NCBI RefSeq assembly: GCF_016900875.1
Contig: NZ_JAFEUM010000007.1
Location: 124,001-188,000 of the forward strand
Direction: 5' to 3'
Length of the DNA: 64,000 nucleotides
Source of the DNA: Vibrio ulleungensis
GTDB lineage: Bacteria; Pseudomonadota; Gammaproteobacteria; Enterobacterales; Vibrionaceae
Part shown: piece after piece, positions 18,117-27,271 of the stretch
How positions within the stretch are numbered: the first letter of the stretch is position 1
How the letters are laid out: the number at the start of each line of letters is the position of its first letter
Notes under the pieces: model-generated
The model's database searches: none
The model's input: the letters and a program-made list of their open reading frames with translations, nothing else
What the model was told of the DNA's origin: nothing
Program-made: the position numbers and the translations under genes

Positions 18117-19718
18117 ATGAAAAAAAACCAAATAGCCATCGCGCTTGGTCTCAGTGGTTCGCTTGTACTTTCAGGGTGTGGAGACTCCGGTGGAGCCTCC
18201 GGCGATACATCGACTCAAACTAGTACATATAGCGTAACCGCAATTGACGGCTATCTGCGAAATGCTGAGGTTTGGCTAGACCTCAATAAAAATAGTATAA
18301 AAGACCCAGACGAACCCAGTGCTACGTCTGGCGCGGGCGGTGTGGCAGAGTTGGACGTTTCTAATGTAACTAACCCACAAAACTACCCGGTCATTGTTCG
18401 CGCAATTGCAGGACAAACAGAGGATGAAGACCAAGGACTTGTGACTTCAGATTATGTTATGTCCGCCCCACCTGGCGAAGACAAAGTAACGCCACTTTCT
18501 ACTTTAGTAAATGTACTCCTTGAGCAATCACTCGATGGCTCTGAAACTCCTTCTGAGATAGAACAGAAAAAGCAACAAGCGCTATCAAGTGTTGCTCAAC
18601 AATTAGGTATCGATAGTGATGATGTGTTAGGAGACTTCATTGCAGATAACCAAGCGGCAGCAGCGTATGCTGCAGAGAACTTGGTGCTATCACAAGCCCT
18701 TCCAGAGGACTCCTCAGAGTTAGCTGCAATTCTAGAAGAAGACAGTGACAGTTCGCCGTTTGTAAAAATTGTTCAAGTCGTCAACGCTGAAATCAACAAA
18801 AAAATCGACCAAGTTGAATCCAGCAACGGAAGTATGGATTACGATTCTGTGGGTGATGCACTCGACACTCCTGTTGGAGCGACAGACACTGATAATGATG
18901 GTGTGCCAGATGAGCTCGATAAATTCCCCAACAACCCTGCAGAGTATGCCGACTTTGACGGCGATGATACAGGAGACGATGCCGATCTCGATGACGACAA
19001 CGACGGTGTCAATGATGACGTTGACCAATTCCCTTATCAAGACGACAAGGCGGGTGACTTTGATAACGATGGCATCGACCTCTTAGACGATCAATACCCA
19101 AATGATACTGATAACGATGGTTATGAAAATAACGTTGATGCATTCCCTCTAGATCCAACCGAGCACAGTGATAGCGATGGTGACGGTACAGGTGATGTGG
19201 CCGATCTTGATGACGATAATGACGGCGTAAATGATGATATCGACCTCTACCCTAACAATGACCAACTTGCGGGTGATTTTGATAGTGATGGTATCGACTT
19301 CTTAGACGACCAATACCCTAATGATACTGACAATGATGGCCATCAAAATGACGTTGATGCTTTCCCTAATGATCCAACAGAGCATGCCGACGCCGATAAC
19401 GACGGTACAGGTGATGTTGCCGACCTCGATGACGACAATGATGGCGTTAACGATGTAGATGATCTCTTCCCTAACGACGATACCTTAGCGGGTGACTTTG
19501 ATAACGATGGGATCGACTACCTAAATGACCTGTATCCAAATGATACTGACAATGACGGTTATGAAAATGACGTTGATGCTTTCCCTAACGATCCAACAGA
19601 GCATGCGGATAGTGACAACGATGGTATCGGCGACAATGCTGACGAAACACCAAATGGCGAAGCGGGCACCGGGGTATGGGATGACTCAACCTGGGATAGC
19701 GGTGCAACGTTCCAATAA
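18117..19718 (+). CDS. lipoprotein with thrombospondin type 3 calcium-binding repeats
   Basis: The 533-residue protein starts with a lipoprotein signal ending in LSGC, so it is lipid-anchored. Residues about 40-245 form a domain with AIDGYLRNAEVWLDLN, seen in secreted marine proteins, of unknown role. From about residue 255 the chain is a run of Asp-rich thrombospondin type 3 repeats (DxDxDGxxDxxD), very acidic and predicted to bind many calcium ions. The DNA repeats with a 219-bp period. The C-terminus ends in a short unrelated tail. The gene and the next one (19 bp on) probably form one operon. Function unknown; surface display or adhesion is a guess. Confidence 0.8.
   Translation: MKKNQIAIALGLSGSLVLSGCGDSGGASGDTSTQTSTYSVTAIDGYLRNAEVWLDLNKNSIKDPDEPSATSGAGGVAELDVSNVTNPQNYPVIVRAIAGQTEDEDQGLVTSDYVMSAPPGEDKVTPLSTLVNVLLEQSLDGSETPSEIEQKKQQALSSVAQQLGIDSDDVLGDFIADNQAAAAYAAENLVLSQALPEDSSELAAILEEDSDSSPFVKIVQVVNAEINKKIDQVESSNGSMDYDSVGDALDTPVGATDTDNDGVPDELDKFPNNPAEYADFDGDDTGDDADLDDDNDGVNDDVDQFPYQDDKAGDFDNDGIDLLDDQYPNDTDNDGYENNVDAFPLDPTEHSDSDGDGTGDVADLDDDNDGVNDDIDLYPNNDQLAGDFDSDGIDFLDDQYPNDTDNDGHQNDVDAFPNDPTEHADADNDGTGDVADLDDDNDGVNDVDDLFPNDDTLAGDFDNDGIDYLNDLYPNDTDNDGYENDVDAFPNDPTEHADSDNDGIGDNADETPNGEAGTGVWDDSTWDSGATFQ
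18891..19650 (+). repeat. tandem 219-bp coding repeats (four copies, last one partial)
   Basis: The block starting GATAATGATGG recurs at 18891, 19110, 19329 and 19548, exactly 219 bp (73 codons) apart, with FPNDPTEHAD-type segments following each time. Later copies are more alike than the first, consistent with recent duplication or gene conversion inside the lipoprotein gene. Confidence 0.9.
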
Positions 19719-19737
19719 ATGATTTAAGGAAGAAACT

Positions 19738-20424
19738 ATGAAAAAGCAAATTCTTATTGCTGCCATCAGTGCAGGATTGGCACTACCAGCGTTAGCAGTA
19801 CCCAATACTTTTACTGCCGGTGACGCTATAGTAGCGGCCGAAATGAACGAAAACTTCACAGCATTGGAAAATCGTATTGCAGTACTTGAAGCACGATTAG
19901 GTATTAATGCCACGTTCAGTGAAATGATTGGTGGCAATACCTATTCTGGTCAATTTATCTACTTCGGTTACTTCGGTGACGACGATTTTGATACCGGCAG
20001 CATGGTGAATAATTCTGGAGACGGGTTCACTTCTCCATATGCTGTCCGCTTTTTGAAGGGTGGCGGGCAAGTGACCATGACATTCGAAAGCGACGGTACA
20101 ATTACCAACGATATGGGACAAGAGTCTGAGAGTGAAGGCCTGCTTGTTGGGGCATGTACAGACTATCAAGCTGAAACCTGTCCTAGCTATAGTAATGACA
20201 TGCAAACCTACTCAGATAGCTGGAATGAAGCAGCACCAAGCAGTACCTGGTCTGTCGATGACTCAACCGGCATCGTCACTATTGTGTTTGACGGTGATCC
20301 AGATGATACCGAGCAATTTAAAGTTTCAGGTGACGGTAGCGTGATATACAGTCTTTCGTACTTCAATGAAAACGATGGTATGCGCGAAGTTGAAAACAGT
20401 GTGGTGATATTGACTCGTGATTAA
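19738..20424 (+). CDS. secreted protein of unknown function
   Basis: The 228-residue product has a signal peptide (cleavage near ALPALA), then FTAGDAIVAAEMNENFTALENRI, a short coiled-coil motif common at the N-terminus of secreted marine proteins, followed by a Gly/Asp-rich beta domain with two cysteines (in VGACTDYQAETC). I do not recognise the C-terminal domain. It lies 19 bp after the calcium-repeat lipoprotein with an AAGGAAGAAACT ribosome site and ends before a strong terminator, so the two are likely partners. Confidence 0.7.
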   Translation: MKKQILIAAISAGLALPALAVPNTFTAGDAIVAAEMNENFTALENRIAVLEARLGINATFSEMIGGNTYSGQFIYFGYFGDDDFDTGSMVNNSGDGFTSPYAVRFLKGGGQVTMTFESDGTITNDMGQESESEGLLVGACTDYQAETCPSYSNDMQTYSDSWNEAAPSSTWSVDDSTGIVTIVFDGDPDDTEQFKVSGDGSVIYSLSYFNENDGMREVENSVVILTRD

Positions 20425-20467
20425 GTCAGAGTAAAGTGCACGATAGCTCACTTTACTGCACAACCGA

Positions 20468-20500
20468 AAAGGTGCTGGGATAAACTCCAGCACCTTTCTT
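20468..20500 (+). terminator. terminator of the lipoprotein operon
   Basis: AAGGTGCTGG/CCAGCACCTT stem with an 8-nt loop followed by TCTT; a strong stem with a weak U tract. Confidence 0.7.
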
Positions 20501-20533
20501 ATTTTATGTCACTAAGATAGATTCTAATTGGCC

Positions 20534-20881
20534 TTATTTCTCTGCTGCAATAACAGAAATTTCCACCAACAACTCTTCTCGAGCCATATCCGCCGTAACA
20601 CAAGCACGAGCTGGAGCATGACCTTCTGGAACCCACGCATCCCATACCGCATTCATGGCTTGAAAATCGTCCATAGTTTTAATGTAAATCGTGGCTGAGA
20701 GCATATGGTTTCGATCGCTTCCTGCTTGAATCAGCAGTGCGTCTACTTTATCGAGCATGGTTTGGGTTTGCTCAGTAACGTCTTTGGTCGCATCGGCGCA
20801 CACTTGGCCACACAGGTAAATGGTGCCGTTATGTTTAACAATACGACTCATACGAGCCTTAGTTTCTTGGCGTTCAATCAT
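20534..20881 (-). CDS. RidA/YjgF family protein, YoaB-like
   Basis: The 115-residue protein has the RidA fold signature: [31 protein letters not shown], and the conserved [11 protein letters not shown] with the arginine that binds carboxylates. The N-terminus ([10 protein letters not shown]) and the lack of a long C-terminal tail are closer to YoaB than to canonical RidA, which deaminates reactive enamines. It is downstream of tkt, separated by a terminator. Substrate unknown. Confidence 0.85.
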   Translation of the reverse strand: MIERQETKARMSRIVKHNGTIYLCGQVCADATKDVTEQTQTMLDKVDALLIQAGSDRNHMLSATIYIKTMDDFQAMNAVWDAWVPEGHAPARACVTADMAREELLVEISVIAAEK

Positions 20882-20894
20882 TTTGTTTATTCCT

Positions 20895-20920
20895 AAAAAA
20901 GCCGGGCTATATGCCCGGCT
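20895..20920 (-). terminator. tkt terminator
   Basis: AGCCGGGC/GCCCGGCT with a TATAT loop and a T run on the minus strand, right after the tkt stop and before the RidA-like gene. Confidence 0.85.
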
Positions 20921-20941
20921 AACGATTTATCTTAATAAGAA

Positions 20942-22936
20942 CTACGCAAGTAGATCGTTTGCTGTGTTAACAACGTTTTCAACGGTAAAGCCAAACATTT
21001 CGAATAGCTGACCTGCTGGTGCAGATTCGCCAAATGTTGTCATACCGATAATGCGGCCGTCAAAACCAACGTACTTATACCAGTAATCTGCAATGCCCGC
21101 TTCAATGGCAATACGCGCAGTCACGTCAGACGGAAGTACTGACTCACGGTATGCTGCGTCTTGCTTGTCAAATGCATCTGTTGATGGCATTGAAACAACA
21201 CGTACTTGCTTACCTTCGGCAGTAAGCTTGTCTGCTGCATTAACCGCTAGTTCAACTTCTGAACCTGTTGCAATCAAGATTAGCTCTGGCTTAGCTGCGC
21301 AATCTTTAAGGATGTAAGCACCTTTTGCAATGTCGGCAACTTGCGCCGCATCGCGATCTTGTTGAGCAAGGTTTTGGCGAGAGAAAATAAGAGCGGTAGG
21401 ACCGTCTTTACGCTCGATAGCCAGTTTCCATGCTACTGCAGATTCTACTTGGTCACATGGACGCCATGTGCTCATGTTTGGTGTTACGCGAAGTGATGCC
21501 ATTTGCTCAACCGGTTGGTGAGTTGGACCATCTTCACCAAGACCGATAGAGTCGTGCGTGTAGACTTGGATGTTTTGAATCTTCATCAAAGCAGCCATGC
21601 GCATTGCGTTACGTGCGTATTCCATAAACATAAGGAATGTTGCACCGTAAGGTACGTAACCGCCGTGCAGTGCAAGGCCGTTCATGATAGCCGTCATACC
21701 GAACTCACGCACACCGTAGTGGATGTAGTTGCCCGATGCATCATCAGCACTCAGTGATTTAGAACCAGACCACATAGTGAGGTTTGAAGGTGCCAAGTCA
21801 GCAGAGCCGCCCATGAATTCAGGTAGCATTTGACCGAAAGCTTCAAGCGCATTTTGTGATGCTTTACGAGACGCGATGTTCGCTGGGTTTGCTTGAAGAT
21901 CAGCAATAATTTGAGCCGTTTTTTCTTCCCACTGAGCAGGAAGCTCACCACTCATGCGACGTTTGTATTCAGATGCAAGCTCTGGGTAAGCAGCAGCATA
22001 CGCAGCAAACTTCTCATCCCATGCAGCTTCTTTAGCTTTACCAGACTCTTTTGCATCCCACTCGCCGTATACGTCAGCTGGGATTTCAAATGGACCGTGT
22101 TCCCAACCAAGGAACTCACGTGCCGCTTTAATTTCGTCTTGGCCAAGTGGTGCACCGTGACAGTCGTGTGAACCGGCTTTATTAGGAGAACCAAAACCAA
22201 TGATGGTCTTAGTACAGATAATCGTTGGACGTGGATCCGCTTTTGCAGCAACGATAGCGGCGTTAATAGCTTCAGGATCGTGACCGTCAACAGCAGGAAT
22301 TACGTGCCAGCCGTACGCTTCAAAACGCTTAGGAGTGTCGTCAGAGAACCAACCTTCAACGTGACCGTCGATAGAGATGCCATTGTCATCCCAAAATGCA
22401 ATCAGCTTGCCCAAACCAAGCGTACCTGCCAAAGAACACGCTTCGTGCGAAATACCTTCCATCAGACAGCCATCACCCATGAATGCATAAGTGTAGTGGT
22501 CAACGATGTCGTGGCCTTCTTTGTTAAATTGAGCCGCAAGAGACTTCTCTGCCAATGCCATACCAACAGCGTTGGTGATGCCTTGACCTAGTGGACCCGT
22601 AGTCGTTTCGATGCCTGGGGCGTAACCGTACTCTGGGTGACCTGGAGTTTTAGAGTGCAATTGACGGAAGTTTTTCAGATCGTCAATCGATAGCTCGTAA
22701 CCAGAAAGGTGCAATAGAGAGTAAATAAGCATTGAGCCATGGCCGTTCGACAAAATAAATCGGTCGCGGTCAAACCACTCTGGGTTGGTTGGGTTGTGAT
22801 TTAGATGATCACGCCAAAGGACTTCAGCGATATCAGCCATACCCATAGGTGCACCTGGGTGACCTGAGTTGGCTTGTTGTACTCCATCCATGCTTAGTGC
22901 GCGAATAGCGTTGGCTAATTCTTTACGAGACGACAT
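20942..22936 (-). CDS. tkt: transketolase
   Basis: The 664-residue thiamine diphosphate enzyme transfers two-carbon units in the pentose phosphate pathway. It shows [20 protein letters not shown], the ThDP-binding GDGCLMEG...[10 protein letters not shown], and in the pyrimidine domain [16 protein letters not shown]. The ATG at 22936 ([14 protein letters not shown]) has an AGGAG site; the frame opening at 22993 is rejected. It is divergent from metK with a long regulatory gap. Confidence 0.96.
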   Translation of the reverse strand: MSSRKELANAIRALSMDGVQQANSGHPGAPMGMADIAEVLWRDHLNHNPTNPEWFDRDRFILSNGHGSMLIYSLLHLSGYELSIDDLKNFRQLHSKTPGHPEYGYAPGIETTTGPLGQGITNAVGMALAEKSLAAQFNKEGHDIVDHYTYAFMGDGCLMEGISHEACSLAGTLGLGKLIAFWDDNGISIDGHVEGWFSDDTPKRFEAYGWHVIPAVDGHDPEAINAAIVAAKADPRPTIICTKTIIGFGSPNKAGSHDCHGAPLGQDEIKAAREFLGWEHGPFEIPADVYGEWDAKESGKAKEAAWDEKFAAYAAAYPELASEYKRRMSGELPAQWEEKTAQIIADLQANPANIASRKASQNALEAFGQMLPEFMGGSADLAPSNLTMWSGSKSLSADDASGNYIHYGVREFGMTAIMNGLALHGGYVPYGATFLMFMEYARNAMRMAALMKIQNIQVYTHDSIGLGEDGPTHQPVEQMASLRVTPNMSTWRPCDQVESAVAWKLAIERKDGPTALIFSRQNLAQQDRDAAQVADIAKGAYILKDCAAKPELILIATGSEVELAVNAADKLTAEGKQVRVVSMPSTDAFDKQDAAYRESVLPSDVTARIAIEAGIADYWYKYVGFDGRIIGMTTFGESAPAGQLFEMFGFTVENVVNTANDLLA

Positions 22937-23133
22937 GTCTGCTCCTGATTGCGTATGCGTTAATGACGGGAAGATGCAAGATTCAACTTGCACTCCACAT
23001 CAAGGTGGTGAAATATTTGCCACATTGTCGCAAAGGGCAATTGGCTGTGCAATCGCTTTGCCCCTACAAACTGCACCAAATGAAGTTTTTTTTCTAAAAA
23101 TCACCACTTTTGTTTGAATTGGGATGTGATCTA

Positions 23134-23149
23134 CCGCAAACGTTTGGTT
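23134..23149. promoter_or_regulatory. PurR-like operator between tkt and metK
   Basis: CCGCAAACGTTTGGTT matches 13 of 16 positions of the E. coli PurR box ACGCAAACGTTTGCGT, with a perfect CAAACGTTTG core. It is flanked by ATGTGAT (23124) and ATCACAT (23149). It lies about 200 bp before tkt and 150 bp before metK; either could be the target, or another LacI-family repressor could bind. Confidence 0.45.
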
Positions 23150-23171
23150 ATCACATAGATCAAAAAATGAC

Positions 23172-23223
23172 TTGTAATTCACACTTCGAAACATAGAATA
23201 GACGTCTAGATGTAGAAACAGCT
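23172..23223 (+). promoter_or_regulatory. metK promoter with tandem MetJ boxes
   Basis: TTGTAA (23172-23177) and TAGAAT (23194-23199) are 16 bp apart. Immediately after lie a perfect met box AGACGTCT (23200-23207) and a second AGATGTAG (23208-23215), with a weaker third unit (AAACAGCT). MetJ with bound SAM would cover the transcription start, giving feedback repression of SAM synthetase. Confidence 0.85.
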
Positions 23224-23238
23224 ACACACCTAATATGA

Positions 23239-23270
23239 CATAGGCAGTTTTGTCTTTAAAACTGCCTATG
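23239..23270 (+). promoter_or_regulatory. perfect 13-bp stem-loop in the metK leader
   Basis: CATAGGCAGTTTT (23239-23251) and its exact complement (23258-23270) enclose a GTCTTT loop, ending 25 bp before the metK ATG. No U tract follows, so it is probably an mRNA structure affecting stability or translation, not a terminator. Confidence 0.75.
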
Positions 23271-23295
23271 ACCAAATTTGTTTATTGGAGCAAAC

Positions 23296-24447
23296 ATGGC
23301 TAAGCACCTTTTTACTTCTGAGTCAGTATCAGAAGGTCATCCCGACAAAATTGCCGATCAGATTTCAGATGCGGTACTTGATGCGATCTTAGAACAAGAT
23401 CCAAAAGCACGCGTTGCCTGTGAAACGTACGTTAAGACCGGCATGGTTATGGTGGGTGGTGAAGTCACCACTTCAGCATGGGTAGACATTGAAGAGCTTA
23501 CTCGTGAAACCGTTCGTGAAATCGGCTACGTTCATTCAGACATGGGGTTTGACGCAGACTCTTGTGCAGTACTCAATACCATTGGTAAGCAATCGCCAGA
23601 CATTAACCAAGGTGTTGATAAAGCCGATCCTAAAGATCAAGGCGCGGGTGACCAAGGTATTATGTTTGGTTACGCGACTAACGAAACTGAAGTATTGATG
23701 CCTGCGCCAATCACTTACTCTCACTTGCTGGTACAAAAGCAAGCAGAAGTTCGTAAAAACGGCACACTACCATGGTTGCGTCCGGATGCTAAATCTCAAG
23801 TTACCTTCCAATACGACCAAGGTAAAATTGTTGGTATCGATGCAGTTGTGCTGTCTACTCAACACTGTGACAGCATCTCGACTCCAGACTTGCGTGAAGC
23901 GGTAATGGAAGAGATCATCAAGCCGGTACTTCCTGCTGAATGGCTAAACAAAGAGACTAATTTCTTCATTAACCCAACTGGCCGCTTTGTAATCGGCGGA
24001 CCTATGGGTGACTGTGGTCTTACTGGCCGTAAAATCATCGTCGATACTTACGGTGGTGCAGCTCGTCACGGTGGCGGTGCATTCTCTGGTAAAGATCCTT
24101 CAAAAGTTGACCGTTCTGCCGCATATGCAGCACGTTACGTTGCTAAAAACATTGTTGCTGCTGGCCTTGCAGACCGTTGTGAAATTCAACTTTCTTACGC
24201 TATCGGTGTTGCTGATCCAACGTCAATCATGGTTGAAACGTTCGGTACAGAAAAAGTGCCACACGACATCATCATTGAAGCGGTTCGTCAAAACTTCGAT
24301 CTACGCCCATACGGCCTACAAGAGATGCTAAATCTTCTTCAACCTATTTATAAGAAGACAGCAGCTTACGGTCACTTTGGTCGCGAAGAGTTCCCATGGG
24401 AAGCGACAGACAAAGCAGAAATCCTAAAAGGATTCGCAGGTCTTTAA
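23296..24447 (+). CDS. metK: S-adenosylmethionine synthetase
   Basis: The 383-residue enzyme makes SAM from methionine and ATP. It shows [32 protein letters not shown], the [25 protein letters not shown] loop region with catalytic lysines, and a C-terminal FPWE. ATG at 23296 is preceded by GGAG; the in-frame start at 23278 is rejected. MetJ boxes overlap its promoter. Confidence 0.97.
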   Translation: MAKHLFTSESVSEGHPDKIADQISDAVLDAILEQDPKARVACETYVKTGMVMVGGEVTTSAWVDIEELTRETVREIGYVHSDMGFDADSCAVLNTIGKQSPDINQGVDKADPKDQGAGDQGIMFGYATNETEVLMPAPITYSHLLVQKQAEVRKNGTLPWLRPDAKSQVTFQYDQGKIVGIDAVVLSTQHCDSISTPDLREAVMEEIIKPVLPAEWLNKETNFFINPTGRFVIGGPMGDCGLTGRKIIVDTYGGAARHGGGAFSGKDPSKVDRSAAYAARYVAKNIVAAGLADRCEIQLSYAIGVADPTSIMVETFGTEKVPHDIIIEAVRQNFDLRPYGLQEMLNLLQPIYKKTAAYGHFGREEFPWEATDKAEILKGFAGL

Positions 24448-24469
24448 TAGCGCCAAATAATGACTTCCA

Positions 24470-24498
24470 ACACCTCGCCAAGTGCGAGGTGTTTTTTT
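24470..24498 (+). terminator. metK terminator
   Basis: ACACCTCGC/GCGAGGTGT stem and a run of seven T residues. Confidence 0.9.
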
Positions 24499-24687
24499 AT
24501 CTGCACTAAACTATGTAGCTTCTGGGTTCATACGCTTCAACTGGCCAAATCTCTTTTCTACACACGACTTTGATTCTTTTGCGCACTATTCCCGTAAAAA
24601 ATTTGTGTTTTCCTCATTTGGGTTCATAGTTAACATGATGTAATAATAATTTACATAATATTAACACCTATTTTTTATGGGGAATTT

Positions 24688-24771
24688 ATGGTGGCCGATT
24701 GCTGTCGTCCACTGCTACGAGAATTAATCAGGAGGATTTATGCCTCGTACCGCAGAACCGAACGATTTTAA
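24688..24771 (+). CDS. possible 27-residue upstream ORF overlapping the DUF2189 gene
   Basis: ATG at 24688, with GGGGA seven bases upstream, opens a frame rich in Arg and with a CC pair (MVADCCRPLLRELIRR...) that runs 32 bases into the next gene in another frame. Its last codons before the overlap form the AGGAGG ribosome site of the downstream gene. It could act as a leader peptide that couples translation, or be chance. Confidence 0.3.
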   Translation: MVADCCRPLLRELIRRIYASYRRTERF

Positions 24772-25537
24772 AAAATCGAAACCGGGTGAAGAGTACGCTC
24801 GTACTCTGCCTTGTAATAAAGTCGGGTATACCGAACCCTTTCATTGGCTCGCGCTAGGAATGAATGACCTAGTTCGCTCACCCATTATCAGTGCCTTTTA
24901 CGGAATATGCTTTGCCGCAGCCGCTGTAGGTATTGTGTACTTAGTACACATCCAAGGAACGCACTTAGTCATTCTGCCAAGTTTGATTGTGTATATGTTA
25001 ATTGGCCCATTTTTAGCGCTAGGGTTGTACGATGCCAGTTGGCAGCGAGAGAAAAACCGCAAACCAAGTCTTACTCATAGCATAAAAGCCATAACCAGAA
25101 ACTCAACCTCACAATGGGGCTTCGCCGTGTTGTTGATGGTCGCAATGATATTTTGGATGCGAATCGCGGCGCTATTACACGCTCTATATCCGCCAGTTGA
25201 AGGCGCAGGATTAGCTGAGTTTGCACCTTTCCTCATTGTGGGATCGGTCGTTGGTTTTATATTGGCGACATTTATTTTTAGCATATCGGTATTTTCGATG
25301 CCGCTAATGCTAGAGCGCCGCGTAGACATGATGACCGCAATATTCACCAGCTTTAATGCCGTTAAGAATAACGCAGCAACCATGTTGGTGTGGACGGCGA
25401 TTATTTGCGGTGGTGTACTCATTGGCTTCGCAACTTATGGCATTGGTATGATCATAACAATGCCAATATTAGGGTACGGTACTTGGCATGCGTACCACGC
25501 AGTGATACAGAAAAAATCCACACCGCCACCCTACTAA
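24740..25537 (+). CDS. DUF2189 family integral membrane protein
   Basis: The 265-residue protein has about six predicted membrane helices (for example around residues 50-72, 77-95, 125-147, 158-185, 205-230) and the DUF2189 pattern with FHWLALGMNDL near the N-terminus and a middle block around GPFLALGLYDASWQREKN. Family function is unknown; some relatives accompany cytochrome oxidase assembly genes, but no such genes are near here. A perfect AGGAGG precedes the ATG. Confidence 0.75.
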   Translation: MPRTAEPNDFKKSKPGEEYARTLPCNKVGYTEPFHWLALGMNDLVRSPIISAFYGICFAAAAVGIVYLVHIQGTHLVILPSLIVYMLIGPFLALGLYDASWQREKNRKPSLTHSIKAITRNSTSQWGFAVLLMVAMIFWMRIAALLHALYPPVEGAGLAEFAPFLIVGSVVGFILATFIFSISVFSMPLMLERRVDMMTAIFTSFNAVKNNAATMLVWTAIICGGVLIGFATYGIGMIITMPILGYGTWHAYHAVIQKKSTPPPY

Positions 25538-25572
25538 TGCGCTTTTATAGTTCAACTCCTTTACGTTACACT

Positions 25573-25601
25573 ACGGCCTCTTAATAAGAGGCCGTTTTTT
25601 T
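25573..25601 (+). terminator. stem-loop with T tract overlapping the sprT start codon
   Basis: ACGGCCTCTT/AAGAGGCCGT, a 10-bp stem with a 3-nt loop, then seven T residues (25595-25601). It looks like the terminator of the DUF2189 gene, yet the TTG start of sprT (25600) uses the end of its T tract, and its 3' arm carries GAGG (25588-25591), the only plausible ribosome site. Confidence 0.75.
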
Positions 25602-26100
25602 GAATTTACCATCGCCAGCGCAATCTCAACTAGAGCACATTGAGCACTGCATAAGCCAACAGATACAAAAGGCACAGCAGCACTTTCAACGTTCATTTGA
25701 ACGACCGACATTCAGCTTTAAACTTCGAGGGCGTGCTGCGGGTAAAGCGTATTTGCATCTCAATCAACTGCGTCTAAACCCAGTGCTATTTGTGCAAAAC
25801 GAGGCTGAGTTTTATAGCGATGTCATTCCCCATGAAATCGCACATTTACTGGTTTATTCGTTATATGGACGAGTCAGACCTCATGGGCCAGAATGGCAGC
25901 ATATGATGCAAGAAGTCTTGGGAGTACCTGCACACACACGCCACCAGTTTGATGTGACTGATGTTATGGGTAAGACCTTTGCCTACCGCTGTGGTTGCGA
26001 TACGCATCATTTAACCATTAGGCGACATAACAAAATAGTCCGTCAACAAACTCGCTATCGCTGCACCCGATGTGGCGATGAACTCCAGCACGTGAGTTAG
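25600..26100 (+). CDS. sprT: SprT family zinc metalloprotein
   Basis: The 166-residue protein has the SprT-like HExxH site (PHEIAHLLVY, about residue 87), RPHGPEWQHMMQEVLGVP, and a C-terminal zinc ribbon (CGC...CTRCGDEL). Length equals that of E. coli SprT (165). The cellular role in bacteria is unclear; eukaryotic relatives cleave DNA-protein crosslinks. The only family-compatible start is TTG at 25600, placed inside a terminator-like structure. The order metK, sprT, endA is conserved. Confidence 0.88.
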   Translation: MNLPSPAQSQLEHIEHCISQQIQKAQQHFQRSFERPTFSFKLRGRAAGKAYLHLNQLRLNPVLFVQNEAEFYSDVIPHEIAHLLVYSLYGRVRPHGPEWQHMMQEVLGVPAHTRHQFDVTDVMGKTFAYRCGCDTHHLTIRRHNKIVRQQTRYRCTRCGDELQHVS

Positions 26101-26172
26101 TACTCGCCGCAAGTTTAACTTAAGTGATAGAATTCAAACTAAAGCCACCCTTTAGTTGTAAACGATTAGCCG

Positions 26173-27087
26173 ATGTATCGCTTATTTGTCCTTTTAGTTA
26201 CCATCCTTGTTTCCTATACAGTAAGTGCCGCACCACCGGTTTCCTTTTCTCAAGCGAAGCGATTGGCTGTGGGCATTTATGCAGATAAAGCCGAAAGCTT
26301 TTACTGCGGTTGCGATATTGAGTGGCAAGGCAAGAAGGGCATCCCAGACTTAGCCAGTTGCGGCTATGAAGTCAGAAAACAACAAACCAGAGCAAACAGA
26401 ATAGAGTGGGAGCACATTGTCCCTGCGTCTAACTTTGGTCGCGCCAGACAGTGCTGGCAAGACGGTGGACGAAAAAACTGCGTCAAAAATGATCCGGTTT
26501 TCGCCGTGATGGAAGCCGATATGCATAACCTCACCCCAACCATTGGCGAAGTGAATGGCGATCGTTCTAACTACAATTTTAGTCAGTTTTCACAGCCTCA
26601 ACCTCTGTATGGTCTTTGCGACTTCAAAGTCGACTTTAAAACACGACAAGCTGAACCCCGAGATGACGTCAAAGGACAAGTCGCTCGCGTTTATTTTTAC
26701 ATGTACGACCGTTATGGGCTAAACATGTCTAAATCTCAGCAGCAACTTCTTATGCAGTGGGACAAAGATTATCCTGTGACAGAATGGGAGCGTGAAAAGG
26801 ACCAGCGAGTGTCCAGCATCATGGGCCACAATAATCCATTTGTTACCGGTGAGCAGCGCTGGCAACTCGATCACCAAAACACTCAACAAGGTCTAGCCAA
26901 TGTTAAAGAGCTGGTATCGTCTAACGAGATAATTGTGGTTAGAGGAAACAAAAACTCTAAGGTCTATCATTTACCGGAAGGTTGCCCAAGCTACAACCAA
27001 GTAAGCAGCAAAAACATTGTCAACTTTAACTCTGAAGCATTAGCGAAAGCTGCGGGTTATCGTAAAGCAGGAAACTGCAAAGGATAG
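26173..27087 (+). CDS. endA: secreted endonuclease I with extra C-terminal domain
   Basis: The 304-residue EndA/Dns nuclease has a signal peptide (cleavage near VSAAPP), cysteines for disulfides, the beta-beta-alpha metal motif around [11 protein letters not shown] and [20 protein letters not shown]. It degrades periplasmic or extracellular DNA and limits natural transformation in Vibrio. The core ends near residue 230. The remaining 70 or so residues form a separate domain with [17 protein letters not shown] and [12 protein letters not shown], as found at the C-terminus of other bacterial nucleases and resembling the Ada metal-binding fold. Typical Dns is near 230 residues. Confidence 0.9.
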   Translation: MYRLFVLLVTILVSYTVSAAPPVSFSQAKRLAVGIYADKAESFYCGCDIEWQGKKGIPDLASCGYEVRKQQTRANRIEWEHIVPASNFGRARQCWQDGGRKNCVKNDPVFAVMEADMHNLTPTIGEVNGDRSNYNFSQFSQPQPLYGLCDFKVDFKTRQAEPRDDVKGQVARVYFYMYDRYGLNMSKSQQQLLMQWDKDYPVTEWEREKDQRVSSIMGHNNPFVTGEQRWQLDHQNTQQGLANVKELVSSNEIIVVRGNKNSKVYHLPEGCPSYNQVSSKNIVNFNSEALAKAAGYRKAGNCKG

Positions 27088-27271
27088 CGCTCACCTTAAC
27101 GGGCGCTCATAGCCAGGCTTCATCCTTTTTGAATGTACCGCTCGATATCAGCTTACTCCTTCTACCTTTCAATTTTTACTGTTGAATAGACTGATAATTT
27201 CTTGAAACTCCTTGTAATTCGTCTCAGTTGTGACCATGTTAGAGAGTAAAGTTACAAGCAAGGATATTGAT

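Noticed and set aside
18891..19650. Regularly spaced repeats that could suggest a CRISPR array
   Set aside because: The unit is 219 bp, in frame and encodes Asp-rich calcium-binding repeats of a lipoprotein; no short direct repeat with unique spacers exists.
23239..23270. SAM riboswitch in the metK leader
   Set aside because: A simple hairpin without the multi-helix junction, kink-turn or pseudoknot sequences of known SAM riboswitches; MetJ boxes already explain SAM control.
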